Part shown: positions 9,791 through 21,212 of the stretch, piece after piece
How the letters are laid out: every line of letters begins with the position of its first letter
Numbering within the stretch: the stretch's first letter is position 1
From: Metellina segmentata
Lineage: Eukaryota > Arthropoda > Arachnida > Araneae > Tetragnathidae
Direction of reading: 5' to 3'
DNA: 64,000 nucleotides
NCBI GenBank assembly: GCA_947359465.1
Contig: OX375872.1
Location: 135,024,011-135,088,010, forward strand
Program-made: the position numbers and the translations under genes
The notes under the pieces: model-generated
Databases searched by the model: none
Told to the model about the DNA's origin: nothing
Seen by the model: only the letters and a program-made list of their open reading frames with translations

Positions 9791-9796
9791 GATTCA

Positions 9797-11725
9797 GAAT
9801 GAAAAGGTAATCATTCATTCAATCACAATCCTCAATCTCGAAATCGTTCGTCGGGAAAACTTTTGGATTTAATGACATGCGGATGAATTTGTACTATCGG
9901 AAAACTAAAATAGTGTAATACATTTAAGTTAAGAGAAATGCGTCTTCCATAACCATGTTTTTACTGCTAACTTGTTTTTCGTTGACTTGTTTGACCATTG
10001 AATTCAGTGTGAAATGGTACAATCATCAATCTAGAAATCATTGCTTTCATAATCATGCTTTTGTTTGTCGGGATACCATTGCATTCAGTACGAAAAAGAA
10101 ATAATTCAATCCCAATCATCAATCTCTAAATCGATGATTTATTTTTCGACAGCATAACCTTTTGGATTTAATAACGAGCGAATTAATTTCTGTTATTGGA
10201 AAACAAATGAATTATTTAAAGGAATTATGTATTTAAATTAAAAGAATGGCATCTTTCATAATAATGTTTTTGTTTGTGGTCAGACCATTGTATTCAATGT
10301 GAAAAGGTAATCTTTCGATCATAATCATCAATCTCGAAATCAATGGCAGAAATTCGTCACTAGACCTTTTTGGATTTAACGACGAGTGGATTAATTTATA
10401 TTGTTAGAAATACATTGTAATAATAAATGAAAATAAAATATTTAAAGGTGTTATAAATTTAAGTTAAGAGAAAGGCATCATTCATAAGAATGCTTTTGCT
10501 ACTAACTTTTATGATCATTACATTCCAGTATGGAAGGGTAATCATTCAATCATAATAATCAATCTCGAAGAAAATGCTTCATTGCTCGATAGACAATCGT
10601 CAATGAACTTTCATCAAAACCTATTTGATTTAGGGACAAGCGGGTTTATTTGTATATTGCTGCAAAGTAAATAAACTATTTATAAATAATGATATTACAC
10701 ATTTAAGTTCATTTATGTAAGAGGATGGCCTCTTTAATAATCATACTTTTACCACTAATTCGTTTTTCGGCAGACCATTGTATTCAGTGTGAAAAAGTAA
10801 TAATTCAATCATGATAATCATTCTCGAAACCAATGCTTGATTTCTTGGTAGACGTTCGTCAGTAAAACATTTTGGATTTAATGACTATCAGATTAAGATT
10901 AAATTTGTATTATTGGAAAGCTTAAAAGAGAGTATTTAATATAGCTTACATTTAATACATTTAAGTTAAGAGAAAATCATACCCCTAAATTGTTTACCCC
11001 TAACTTGTTTGTCGGCAGACCATTCCATTCGGTATCAAAAGTAATCATTATTAAAAGGCACATTTAAGTACACTTGTGTAAGAGAAGGGTATCTTTCATT
11101 ATCTATGCTGTTAATATTACCTTGTTTGCCAAAAACATTTGTGTCATTTAGCTTACATGAAATTTTTTGAGATTTAATGATGAACGAATTAGTTTGTATA
11201 TTTTTGGAAAGAAAATAAAGTATTCTATGCTATTATGCACTTAAGCTAAGGGAAAGGTTTAGTACTGACATGTTTTTTGGCGTATCATAGAATTCAATAT
11301 GAAAATGTAATCATTCAATCATAATCATCAATTTCGAAATCAATGGTTACTATCTAGGTACACGTTCGCCAAAAAAGTTTGGATTTAATGACGAATGGAT
11401 TAATTTGCATTGTTGGAAAGCAAATAAGGTAATTAAAAAGGTAGCAAAACATTGTATTCAGTATGAAAGGTACTAATTCAATCATAATCATATCAATCTC
11501 GAAATCATTGCTTAGTTTCTTGGTAGATATTCGTCAGCAAAACTTTGACGAGCGGATTAATTTGTATTGTTGGAAAACAAATAAAGCATTTAAGGCATCT
11601 TTCATAATCATGCTGTAACTACTAACTAGTTTGTGGACAAATAATTGTATTCAGAGTGTGAAAAGATATTCATGCAATCACAATAATCAAAATTTAAATC
11701 AATGATTAACTTTTCAATACACATT
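9797..11725. repeat. Diverged tandem array, ~200-250-bp units, about ten copies
   Basis: Each unit contains GTGAAAAGGTAATCATTC, ATCATCAATCTCGAAATCAA, TTTTGGATTTAATGACGAG, GGATTAATTTGTAT and a downstream ACTAACTTGTTTGTCG. Unit starts are near 9799, 10008, 10089, 10298, 10530, 10788, 11031, 11297, 11460 and 11656. Some units are partial. It is noncoding satellite-like DNA with units degraded to moderate identity. Confidence 0.75.
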
Positions 11726-12084
11726 AGTAATTAAACTTTAATAAGAATATTATATACACTTTTATTATTCATTAATATTTTTATAAATATTTAATGTTAA
11801 GAACAATTTTTTATTGTTTTTATTCTTTCAATGTCTTTATTGCTGTATGTTTAAAGTACGATGGGTTGCAGAGTAATGCGTAAAATACGCTAAGTTATAA
11901 AGAAACTAAATCCATGTTTTACTAGTACCTACTATAGTTGGTACTAATGTTATTACTGCGTACGGTAATACTGTATATGTTATAATAGAAGGTATACTTT
12001 GACGAGAAAGGTAATTGAACCTTTACGATCATAAGCATGTCATTTTAAAATTCCTACGTTTAAAATATGGAAAATGTAAGATAT
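11726..12084. other. AT-rich spacer, nothing recognised
   Basis: No open frame, repeat unit or element terminus could be supported between the two arrays. Confidence 0.4.
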
Positions 12085-12590
12085 TGTCAAATGTAGCTTT
12101 AAATGTATATAAGAGAAAATAAGTGACTTTAAATGGATATAAAATAGTATATGCTGTAAACATATACAAGAGAGTATAAGGCCGTAAATGTATGTTAGAG
12201 AGTAAAAGATGTAAATATAAAAAGAGAATATAAGCTTTGAATGAAAAAGATAAGTGAATTCACGTCGCACTGGAACAGCACAACGGGCTATTGGAGATGG
12301 TCCGGAATCAATCTAGAAGGGAAAGACGAGGACAGCACCTCATAATTTTGAATTATGGCCATATGACGATAAAATGTATATAAAATAGTATAAGCTTTAA
12401 ATGTATACAAGACAGAAAATCCGTAAATGCACGTAAGAGAGTATAAGGCTGCAAATGTTTTTATAAGAGAGTCTATATAAAGTAGTATAGGCTCTAAATA
12501 TATACAAGAGTATTCAGTCGTAAATCTATATAAGAGAGTACAAGCTGTAAATGCATACAAGAGAGAGTATAAGGCGTTAATGTAGATTAG
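12085..12590. repeat. Minisatellite, ~30-bp units, interrupted by a SINE
   Basis: Variants of a unit containing TAAATGTATATAAGAGAG and TATAAGGC recur from 12088 to 12575. The array is broken at 12258-12371 by an S1 SINE and resumes directly after it, so the SINE inserted into an existing array. Confidence 0.65.
12258..12371 (-). mobile_element. SINE family S1, truncated copy
   Basis: It carries CACGTCGCACTGGAACA, CGGGCTATTGGAGATGG and GGACAGCACCTCATAA, the reverse complement of the S1 3' half. The copy ends within the CATATGACGA block. It has neither head nor B box. Confidence 0.7.
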
Positions 12591-12835
12591 TCTGAATTCT
12601 TTATAACGTTTTTTTCCCCCAAAACTCTTTACGTAGAGAATTTTAATGTGCGGAAGTGGCGGTGTAGCATCAAAGAATGTAAGTTACAGGAGCACAAGAA
12701 TTTTTCTAGAAGTTTACGAATAAGTTATTTTCATTGCTTTAGCCCTTGAACTTTCAAAGCACGTGTTTGAAATGTTCCCCTCTGGCATACGGCGATAAGT
12801 TTCGAATGCTTATGATGTTTAAGCGTGCGAAACCG

Positions 12836-13475
12836 GATTATAACTGTAAGTACACTTAAGTGCTCTTTATAGGCTTCCGTTAGGGCAAGGTTAACGAAGT
12901 GTAATTTCGAGAAAAGTTGTATGCAAAAACTGAAAAGTAAATTTGGTTATGTTATAAGGTTTTCTTTTGTGGAAAAACGGTATTCGGGTTTCAAAATATT
13001 GTTGATGAATTTGTTTATGTTACAAGATCTTTTTTTGCTTGAAAAACAGATTATTATAACTGTAAGTACACTTGAGTGCTCTGTATACGCTTGTGTTAGG
13101 GCAATGTTAAGGAAGTGTAATTTTAAGAAAAGTTTGTATACAAAAACGTTTGGAAAAGTTAATTTGGATATGTTATGAGGTTTGCTTGTGGAAAGGCGGA
13201 TTCCGGAATTCAAAACATTTCAGATGCATTTGTTTTTGTAAGTTTTGCTTGAAACAGTTTAAACTGCAAGTACACTTAAGTGCTCTTTATTAATTTTCTG
13301 TTATGGCAAGGTTAATGAAGTGTGATTTCGAGAAAAGTTTGTATGCAAAACCGTTTTGAAAAGTAAATTTGGTTATGTTATAAGGTTTGCTTTTTATGGA
13401 AAGGCGGAATTCGGAGATCAAAATATTGATGATGAATTTGTTTATATGGGAAATTTTGCTTGAAACAGTGTGTTT
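12836..13475. repeat. Tandem array, ~210-bp units, three copies
   Basis: The marker CTG(T/C)AAGTACACTT(A/G)AG starts at 12844, 13060 and 13264, giving periods of 216 and 204. Units also share GTTAGGGCAAGGTTAA, AAGTGTAATTTCGAGAAAAG and GGAAAGGCGGAATTC. Open frames on both strands across unit 1 are artefacts of the repeat. Confidence 0.75.
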
Positions 13476-14260
13476 AGTTAAAATGGAAGTACATTTATAA
13501 ATTTATGTTCCAAGTTTTAATTGAAACAAAAAGTTATTTAAAATAAAAATGAGAACAAAATTCTTTATAACACAAGTTTTGCTTGGAACAGAGTAGTTAA
13601 TTTAAATAAAGTACTAACCTCAAATTTGTTACACTACAAATTTTGCTTCAAATAGAACGTTAATTAAAATAGATTTACTCGTAGCAAATTTGTTCATGTT
13701 ACAAGTTTTATTTGAAACAGATACATTAATTTAAATTGAAGTACAATGCTTAATCACTAATTTGTTCGAGTTACAATTTTTGTTTGAAACACACAATAAT
13801 ATTAACTTAAATGGAATGCTTATAGTAAATTTGTTTGTTACAGATTTGTTTGAAACAGAGAAGTTAAATTTAAATGAAAATACTTACCTCAAATTTGTTT
13901 ACGCTACAAGTTTTGTTTCAAATGCAGAGTTGTGAATTAATTTGAAAGTACATGATAAGTTTATGTTACAAGGATTGTTTGAAGAGGCATTAATTTAAAT
14001 GAAAGTGTGGGGGTGCGTTTAAAATATTTGTTCAACTTACAAGTTTGTTTGAAACAGAAACGAAAGTTCTTGTGACAAGTTTTGGTAACAAGTTTTATTT
14101 TAAACACAGGCGTTTACTTAAATGGAAGTACATATCCCAGATTTTCTCGCGTTTAAATTTTTGTTTGAATCAGTAAAGTTAGTTGAAATGGAAGTACTTA
14201 GAAGAAATTCTTTCATTACAAGTTTTTTTCTTGAAACATTTGCACCATTTTGAGTGACAT
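13476..14260. repeat. Diverged tandem array, ~75-bp units
   Basis: GTTACAAGTTTTGTTTGAAA, then TTAATTTAAATGGAAGTAC and TCAAATTTGTT, recur about ten times with much length variation. The first part of each unit also ends the preceding 210-bp units (TTTTGCTTGAAACAG), so the two arrays probably arose from one ancestral unit. Confidence 0.6.
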
Positions 14261-14946
14261 ACCCTCAGTAAATTTGTTGATAAAAGTGTTTGTAATAAAT
14301 ATTGAAAATCAAACGTGAGAAATAGTAACATAAATTTATCTTAAAATGAAAGTGACACAGATTCAGAAAACAATATGCAACCTGTTTTAAAAATTTCGCA
14401 TCGAATAGAGATCGTTTTTAATTGAGAAACACCATTTTGGGCATAAACACTATATAGCTGTATTGAATTATAATCACAGGAAAAAACATGGCTGTACACA
14501 AATGTGATAGTTGTAATTATCTACAATCAGAAAATTGGTAGCACGTTTTAAGCAGGTTAAAATAATATAATATCAAGTAATAAAATTGTTTTATTTTTGA
14601 GGTGATATTTTATTTCAATTTAAAATTATAAGATCTCAAGGTTTTTTTAAAAACTCATTGCATTTCATTAATTTAAAATTTAGCTATATGATTATCTCTT
14701 TGCTAAAATATTTGAATGATTAGTTTTTTAATTTTGAATATTTCTCAGGAACATATATCTCTTAGATTTGGTTTAGTTTCAGGAGAGTAAACATATGTAG
14801 ATACAGGGTGTTTCAGAAAGGACTAACTAACTTTGAAATGACATAACTTTTGAAACCGTGATAGACAGAAATATAAAATAAGTGGTACATTTAATGGGCA
14901 GATCTGGAATTTTAAATAGACCGGTCTAAAAATTAGCTATAATTTT
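14261..14946. other. AT-rich stretch; possible element end at 14806
   Basis: No gene. ACAGGGTGTTTCAGAAAGGA at 14804-14823 resembles the outer end of common arthropod interspersed repeats, but I found no partner end. Confidence 0.3.
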
Positions 14947-14952
14947 GGCCAA

Positions 14953-15297
14953 TAGATTAACCATACGAATACGTAGATATGTCAATCACATGAGTACGTA
15001 AATACGTTAATCATTAGACTGCGTAGATATGTTAACCATACGAATACGTAGATATGTTAACCATACGAATACGTAGATATGTCAATCACATGAGTACGTA
15101 AATACGTTAATCATTAGACTGCGTAGATATGTTAACCATACGAATACGTAGATATGTTAACCATACGAATACGTAGATACGTTAATCAAAAAAATACACT
15201 GATACGTTAATCATTCGAATACGTAGATACGTTAATCGTATGGATGCATATATGAGTTAACCATACGAATGCGTAGATATGTTAATCACACTAGTAA
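14953..15297. repeat. 25-bp minisatellite with a 100-bp higher-order unit
   Basis: Variants of GTTAACCATACGAATACGTA plus GATAT repeat about 14 times. A block of four variants starting at 14957 is repeated almost exactly at 15057, a 100-base period, so diverged 25-bp monomers were amplified again as a higher-order unit. Copies decay after 15180. Confidence 0.8.
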
Positions 15298-15900
15298 AAT
15301 ATCCGGCGAGAGAGAAGACTAGGCCATCCGAAATTATTTCTTCTATCTATGAGTGTCTGTAAAGGTGTTAATGTAAAACGCCCATCATCGCTCAATAAAA
15401 TCTAAATGCTACTTTTTGGTAAAACAATGCATCTCACATAACCCACCTGCACTATACAGCGTTTTTGATTTGTTTTGGATTATCCCTTTCAAGACGCTGA
15501 CCTTGCCTTGATTACTTGTTTTGGTTTAGTTTTACCGGACGCATTCACCTTAGGGCTATTCATCTGATCCTTTCTCCTGGTAAACTTAAACTTACTTTTG
15601 CGTTCCGGTTCACATCTTTCGGAAGAGTGCTCCTTCAACCGAAAAAACTTCTCCTGTCCTATCACTCTAACACGATTACTTACTGAACAAAAGCTCGCCT
15701 TGAATGTCTAAGCAGATGATACGCCGAATCGGAAAGTTAAGCGCAGTGTGCATAATCCAGGTTTTCTGCTTCCTGTTGTCATTCAGTTTCGATGCTAAAT
15801 GGTTTGAGCCGTAAACTAGACGGAGCCGACGTGTGAAATATGGCTCGAGTTCAGACGAGTTTCAGCGCTTGTGGGGAGCCTTTTAACTACAGTGGTTTTT
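15298..15900. other. Less AT-rich unique block, no gene proven
   Basis: This block lies between two arrays and is not repetitive by eye. On the minus strand it has donor-like sites (CGCAAAAGTAAGTTTAAG near 15590 and TTCAGTAAGTAA near 15680). It could hold a small untranslated or coding exon on that strand, but no long frame or domain supports this. Confidence 0.25.
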
Positions 15901-15944
15901 GATTCTATGGACTAAATATACGTTTATGTTGTCTCTTAATAATT

Positions 15945-16640
15945 TGTGTGAAAATGGATTAAAAATGTACTCAAATATTGGTTTTAGAATTAGTGTAAAA
16001 TGGATTAAAAATGCACTTAAATATTGGTTTTAGAATTATTGGAAAATGGATTAAAAATGCACTTAAATATTGTTTTTAGAATTATTGGAAAATGGATTAA
16101 AAATGCACTTAAATATTGGTTTTAGAATTATTGGAAAATGGATTAAAAATGCACTCAAATATTGGTTTTAGAATTGTTAGAAAATGGACTAAAACTATCG
16201 TATGCATTCAAATATTGTTTTTGGGGAACAAGAGACAATATTGTATTTAAATTACCAGAAAATGGACTAAAACGGTACTCAAATATTGAATGACTAAAAG
16301 TGGACTAAAACTATTGTATACATTCAAATATTGTTTTTAATTACCAGAAAATAGATTAAAATACACTCCAATATATATTTTTTAGTTATTAAAAAATGAA
16401 CTAAAAGTAGCAACTAGACAATTGATTTTAAATGACCAAACGAAGATAAAATGTTATTATATGCATTCATATATTCTTTTAAGTTCACCAAAAAATGGTC
16501 TAAAATTAGTAACGTACGCATTCAAATATTGCTTTTAATTTAACAAAAAATGGAATAAAATTAGCGACGTGTGAATTTAAATTACCAAAATAATAGACTT
16601 AAATAGACAGGTGCATTGAAATTTGATTACTAATGAGGAA
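15945..16640. repeat. 46-bp tandem array, well conserved then decaying
   Basis: AAAATGGATTAAAAATGCAC followed by TTAAATATTGGTTTTAGAAT recurs at 46-base steps from 15951 (for example 15951 and 15997) for five clear copies to about 16190. Progressively altered copies continue to about 16640. Confidence 0.8.
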
Positions 16641-17280
16641 AGAAGTGTGTGATTAACTCTTTATAGCACAAGGCTAAGTTGACCATGTTGAGACATGCAG
16701 AAAACAGACAACTTCAAGAATTGGACACACACACTTATACAAGAGACTAGCATACTAGAGAGAAATACTCACATGGAAGAAACTAACCTGAGAGAAATCT
16801 AATTAACACTAAACTAAGACTAACTGACACTAAAACTAACACTAATGACGTATGCATTTAAGTTACTAGAAAATGGAATAAAAGTACGGAAATATTTATT
16901 CTCACATCTCACATAACGGTAAGAAAGGATTAAATTTTATGAGCAGTAATTGGCCACTTTACTAAAATATCAGATGTTACAGTTCATGGAATAGCAAATT
17001 CACTTACCATTATTATAAGAACAATGTCTTTCTCTATTCTTTGAAACCGGTTTTTAAATTCCATGATACGTTTTCATTGTAATCTAGCCTTTAAGTACGA
17101 GTTGATGTTGACTTCCGTGACCCATAATCCAATTCAATTTCCAACGCAGCACACATATCCTTTCACGTTTATGTATTGTATACCTTCTCAAGTACCATTT
17201 TTATAATTGCACTTTCCTCGCTTCTAAATTGTGAATGGTCCATTTCAGATCATATTAGTATGTAAAGCTTAGCTAGCATT
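16641..17280. other. AT-rich stretch without assignable features
   Basis: A few weak remnants of the 46-bp unit occur near 16850 and a short run of ACTAA-rich sequence at 16790-16850. No gene or element end is supported. Confidence 0.4.
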
Positions 17281-17640
17281 TCATTTCAGTGAGGAACAAG
17301 GTTAAAAATACAACTTTTATGTCAAAAGAAGATATGAACTTTATTTAGTACTTTAAAGTATCTAATTTTAGTGAGGGCCCAAAGCTAAAAATACAGCTTT
17401 TATGACGAACAAAGATCTGGACTTCATTTAGTTCTTTAAAGCTTCTAATTTTAATGAGGGCCCAACGCTTAGAAATAAAAATTTTATACCAAATGAAGAT
17501 CAGGTCGTAATTATGATTTCAGTTTCTTATTTCGGTGAGGGCTCAAGGTTGGAAATACAGAATTTATGCCCGATGATGAAAATCTGGACTTGATTAGAAT
17601 TTTAAATTTTCTCATTTCTGTTCGTTCCATATTCCTTTGC
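17281..17640. repeat. Tandem array, ~83-bp units, four copies
   Basis: The marker TT(C/T)(A/G)GTGAGG(G/A) starts units near 17285, 17367, 17450 and 17532. Each contains AAAAATACA(A/G)CTTTTATG and AAGATCTGGACTT-like segments. Copies are moderately diverged. Confidence 0.65.
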
Positions 17641-18459
17641 GAATGATTAATTTAATATATTAATTCATCTAACAACGCATTTATTTTTTAATGCTTAGTT
17701 ATTTTATTTTAATACCTATAAAATAATTCTGTGCATTTTTATTTGATTTCATAAAGGATGAAAATAATGAAACAACGCTGAATACGTCAGTATTCGTATA
17801 AATCAACGTGCTGTGAAATATTTTGTTTTTATTCATTCTAAGTGAGTTGTAACTACATACATATGTTGTCTTATATTTTGAATTTGATATTATAACAACT
17901 TGCTGTCTATTCAGTAATTTCCAAACTGTGGGCGCGCGAAATTATTGCAGTGGAAGTGAAGTATTTATCAACATCATCATTTCCAATTACAACTTTTTTA
18001 TACCCACATAGACCATCGTGCCTCAGTCATAGACGTGAAATATAAGACTAAACATTGCTATTGAGAGAATTTTTGAAAAGTGTGACTAACATGTCGACTA
18101 CTACATGTGATTGCTCTTTGAAAAATGGACTTGGTTGGCCGATTTAAATTCTTATAACCTCGTTTGGCGGTATAATATCTTATTATAGGGTAGGTATGTA
18201 AATGTGCATTTCAATAGAGTGGCGAAAAAATTGGTGAAACCACCAAGGTCTACTACTATGAGATGATCAATCAATAGACTAATCATATGGTGAATGTTAG
18301 GTTCCACACAGCAGACGAAAGTAGTCTAAGTGTCACGTTACTACTTGTTTTGATCACATGATACTGGACACCTAAAAATATTACCATTACTCACTCAACT
18401 TTTATATATCCTATGGCCTCAGTAGGTTTTCTACAGCTAGTCACTTGTGAGTTGTAGGC
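17641..18459. other. No gene or repeat recognised
   Basis: AT-rich sequence with no open frame above background, no element end and no array. Confidence 0.4.
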
Positions 18460-18565
18460 GGCACATTTTCGATTCCTGTATCTTACTCTGGGCGTAATAC
18501 TTTCCTGTATCAGTAAGACTTTCATTGTGTATGCTGTCAATGTCCTTGTGTATGTTGTCAATGTC
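18460..18565 (-). mobile_element. SINE family S2, partial
   Basis: CAGTAAGACTTTCATTGTGT followed by TCAATGTCCTTG matches the reverse complement of the S2 tail. A 22-base unit (TGTCAATGTCCTTGTG) is duplicated in tandem here. Confidence 0.5.
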
Positions 18566-18569
18566 CTTG

Positions 18570-18800
18570 TGCATGAGCCGAGGAGTCGGTAGAGTCGAGG
18601 ATTAGAAACAGGAAAGTTGCGAGTTCAAAACTCAATCGAACCAAAAACCTTCGTGTACGTGGAGACTGGTGCGCGTTAAGTATGTCGTAGCTTCAAGTGT
18701 CCACTGGATTCCCCATATGATTAGTCCACCCTTTCGTACTGATACCGAGCCGTAGTCAATAGCCCTTTGTGTTGTTCCATTAATTTAAATACCTACCTAT
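18570..18800 (+). mobile_element. SINE family S1, diverged head-bearing copy
   Basis: The head (GTCGGTAGAGTCGAGG and GCGAGTTCAAAACTC as B-box relic) is followed by CTGGTGCGCGTTAAG, GAGCCGTAGTCAATAGCC and TGTTGTTCCATTAA with an ACCTACCTA tail. The middle of the body is deleted relative to other copies. Confidence 0.6.
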
Positions 18801-18881
18801 GTTGAGCAGCTCAGGTGTTGCCTCTTCATCTGACAGCGGTTCAAAATTACGTGATGTTGTCCTCGAATCTTTCCCTTAGGG

Positions 18882-19946
18882 CAGTGGTCCCCAACCCCCG
18901 GTCCGCGGACCGGTACCGGTCCGTGGATCAAATGGTACCGGGCCGCTCAAGGAAATCAAATTATTTCCATTTTATTTACTGTGGTGTATTTCTCTCGGGT
19001 TTGTGCGGTTCTTATCTATGAAATGTCCACACAAATTAGGAGGCGGTAAATCATAACTTGAAATTTGTTCTGTTACTAGAGCTTCAATTATGATTTCTGA
19101 ATTCTGTATGTCTCTATTTTCCAATTTTGACAAATGTGACAGCTGTTTTCAAGTTGCAGACAAAGTAGCTGCATTTAAAGCCAAACTGTTGTGGGGACGG
19201 CGCGTGAACAGAGGCATTTTGGACATGTTTCAGACATTAGCGGGGATTTTAGGCGAGACTGAGCCTAAACATTTATTCTCCCAGTTGGTGCACGATCACC
19301 TGTCTTTGCTTTAAAAAAAGTTTTATCGCTACTTCCCAACCACAAAAGACCCACGAACTAGTAAGGAATGGTTCCGCAACCCATTTGTCAACAAATCAGG
19401 TGAATCTAGCATGTCTGTGCAAGAAGATCAACTGCTGGAGATTGCAAATGAAGGCGGCCTTAAAACTACGTTCGAGACAACTCTGCCGGTATTCTGGATT
19501 AAAGTCATGGCGGAATACCCTGAGATTGCCACCACAGCACTTAAATCCCTATTGCCATTTCCGACAACCTATCTGTGTGAATCGGGGTTTTCTGCAGTGA
19601 CAGCAACCAAAACCAAACAACGGAATAAACTGGACATAAGCAACACGCTTCGGGTGTCATTGTCTCCTATTACCCCCAGATGAAACCGTCTCGTTGCAAT
19701 GAAACAAGCTCAGGGTTCTCATTGATTTAGCGTTCTAGTGAGTTAAAATGTTAAATCACTTTATATTCATTTTTTGGTGTAACTGTATTTTATTTTGAAG
19801 GCATGTTTAAGTACAATTAAATTAAAATTATTAAATCAAAACAATCTAAAATATAAACAATCAACGTCCTTCCCCCCTCAGCGGGCCGCGTTAAAATTAT
19901 CAAACGATGATCCGGTCCGCGGCGATAAAAAGGTTGGGGAGCACTG
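18882..19946 (+). mobile_element. hAT transposon, short (internally deleted) copy 1
   Basis: Ends are CAGTGGTCCCCAACCC at 18882 and GGTTGGGGAGCACTG at 19932-19946, imperfect inverted repeats of hAT type. The 8-base target duplication CCTTAGGG (18874-18881 and 19947-19954) is perfect. Length is 1065 bases, with subterminal CG-rich palindromes (GGTCCGCGGACCGGTACC). Copy 2 at 53723-54791 differs by only about 20 positions by eye. Confidence 0.93.
19090..19683 (+). pseudogene. hAT transposase C-terminal remnant, copy 1
   Basis: A single frame of 198 codons carries the hAT dimerisation region (YPEIATTALKSLLPFPTT then YLCESGFSAVTATKTKQ), resembling transposase-like BED/FAM200-type proteins. A TAA at 19312-19314 breaks it at codon 75, where copy 2 is open. 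The DNA-binding and catalytic parts of a full hAT transposase (over 500 residues) are absent, so this copy could only be moved by another element. Confidence 0.85.
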
Positions 19947-20035
19947 CCTTAGGGGACTGATCAAGGACCGTCGTCAATAGCCCATTGTGTTACTCTGGAA
20001 CGACGTTAACCAAAATTACTTTACCTACCTACGTA

Positions 20036-20381
20036 GAGTCAACATATCTACAGTATGAATTTAATATGTTTCCACATTAAAAGATTTCTCCTCAAAAATT
20101 GACATACAGCTCACATATTTTAAGAGGCAATTGAATACTTCTCTTTTTCGAAATTTTAGCTGATTAGAAACATCAGAACACCATCTAGATAATTCCTATC
20201 ACCCGTAACTAGCATCAGAAAAACATCCCTGTGGTGCCCTCAAATTCGAGGGCGATAGAGGTCAGCAGACGACTATCTCTAGATTTATCAGTGGACATTT
20301 GACACGGATATGCAATATAGAGTAGGTCTCCACTGGACATCTTGTTTATTTGGGGCTGTCCAGGGAGGATCTGCTCTTTAA
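20036..20381. other. No gene; unique stretch before a TTAA element
   Basis: A 69-codon minus-strand frame (20424 to 20215) has no recognisable domain. CCCTCAAATTCGAGGGC at 20228-20244 forms a small hairpin. Confidence 0.35.
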
Positions 20382-20449
20382 CCCTCAGAGCGTCGCGGGG
20401 AAAGGATTTTCCCCCACAACACACTTCATATTCACATCCATTGGTTGAA

Positions 20450-20900
20450 AAAACCCATGGATTCTTTCAATGTTTAGGAAAATATTTTTGGCCTTTTCCC
20501 TTGGAATAAAGTCTTTTGGGAATATTGTATTGATCCTTAAATAGGAATGGAATTCTTTGACAAGTTTTTATTGCAACTCTCATAGGAATAGAATTCTTTC
20601 GGTGTATTGTTGGAGCCTAATGGGCTTTTCTTAGTATAGAAACCATTTGGAAGGCTGTTCTCTTTCTCATAATAAAATTATTTGGAAAAATTTCGTTAAT
20701 GCTTTCTATAGAATATAATTCTTTAAAAATACTCTACTGGTTCTTTCCTTATAATAAAACCTTCTGGAAGTATTATATTGGTCCGTTCTTGTGATGTTCC
20801 TGTTCGAATATTATATTATCTGAAATATTATATTGGTACTTTCTTTAGAATAGAACCATTTGGAAATATTCTTTTATTGTTTTGTTCGTCCACTGAAATC
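20450..20900 (-). repeat. 45-bp tandem array, minus orientation
   Basis: Units of the type AATAGAATTCTTTGGAAATA then TTGGTTCTTTCC recur about ten times, diverged. The same unit in the opposite orientation makes the array at 23640-24190. A small remnant is at 21965-22060. Confidence 0.65.
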
Positions 20901-20929
20901 GTTCCTCGGAAAATCAAACGGAAAGAATA

Positions 20930-21162
20930 AATTTAGAATATGTCATCTCTTTATGCTGTTACCATTCTAAGGAAAACAATAATAATTAAATTCCAATAAA
21001 TTAATTTTTAAATGTTCTAGATTAAATTTTAATATTCGCGCGCGATAGAAAAATTACAAAAAATTCGGACTACCTGTGTGCCAAATCTCATTATTGTAAG
21101 TGCCATAGATTCGTCAGGACAGTTCACACACACACACAAACACTTCCTATTATAGTAGTAGA
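20930..21162 (-). mobile_element. Helitron 5' fragment
   Basis: Read on the minus strand from 21162 it starts TCTACTACTATAATAGGAAG, then GTGTTTGTGTG and ACGAATCTATGGCACTTAC. This matches the first about 180 bases of the Helitron at 42761. No 3' CTAG end is found, so it is truncated. Confidence 0.65.
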
Positions 21163-21212
21163 GAAAAGTAAATTTTCTTTACTCGCTAATCTCGCGACGC
21201 TAAGGGGGTTAA

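Larger units (their letters stand above)
18803..20035 (+). mobile_element. SINE family S1, split by a hAT insertion
   Basis: The 5' part (18803-18881: GAGCAGCTCAGGTGTTGCC, TTCAAAATTACG) and the 3' part (19947-20035: GGACCGTCGTCAATAGCC, ACGACGTTAACC, TACCTACC) are one SINE. The break lies exactly at the hAT ends, and CCTTAGGG is duplicated on both sides, so the SINE is older than the hAT insertion. Confidence 0.85.
20382..21208. mobile_element. TTAA-flanked element carrying the 45-bp array
   Basis: The left end is TTAA-CCCTCAGAGCGTCGCG (20378-20397) and the right end CGCGACGCTAAGGGGG-TTAA (21193-21212). The inverted ends share GCGTCGCG and TTAA flanks. The interior holds the 45-bp array (20450-20900) and a Helitron fragment. 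No transposase frame is present. Confidence 0.5.

Noticed and set aside
14947..17640. CRISPR-like array
   Set aside because: Units are contiguous and variable, with no conserved-repeat and unique-spacer alternation and no cas genes; the window is eukaryotic.
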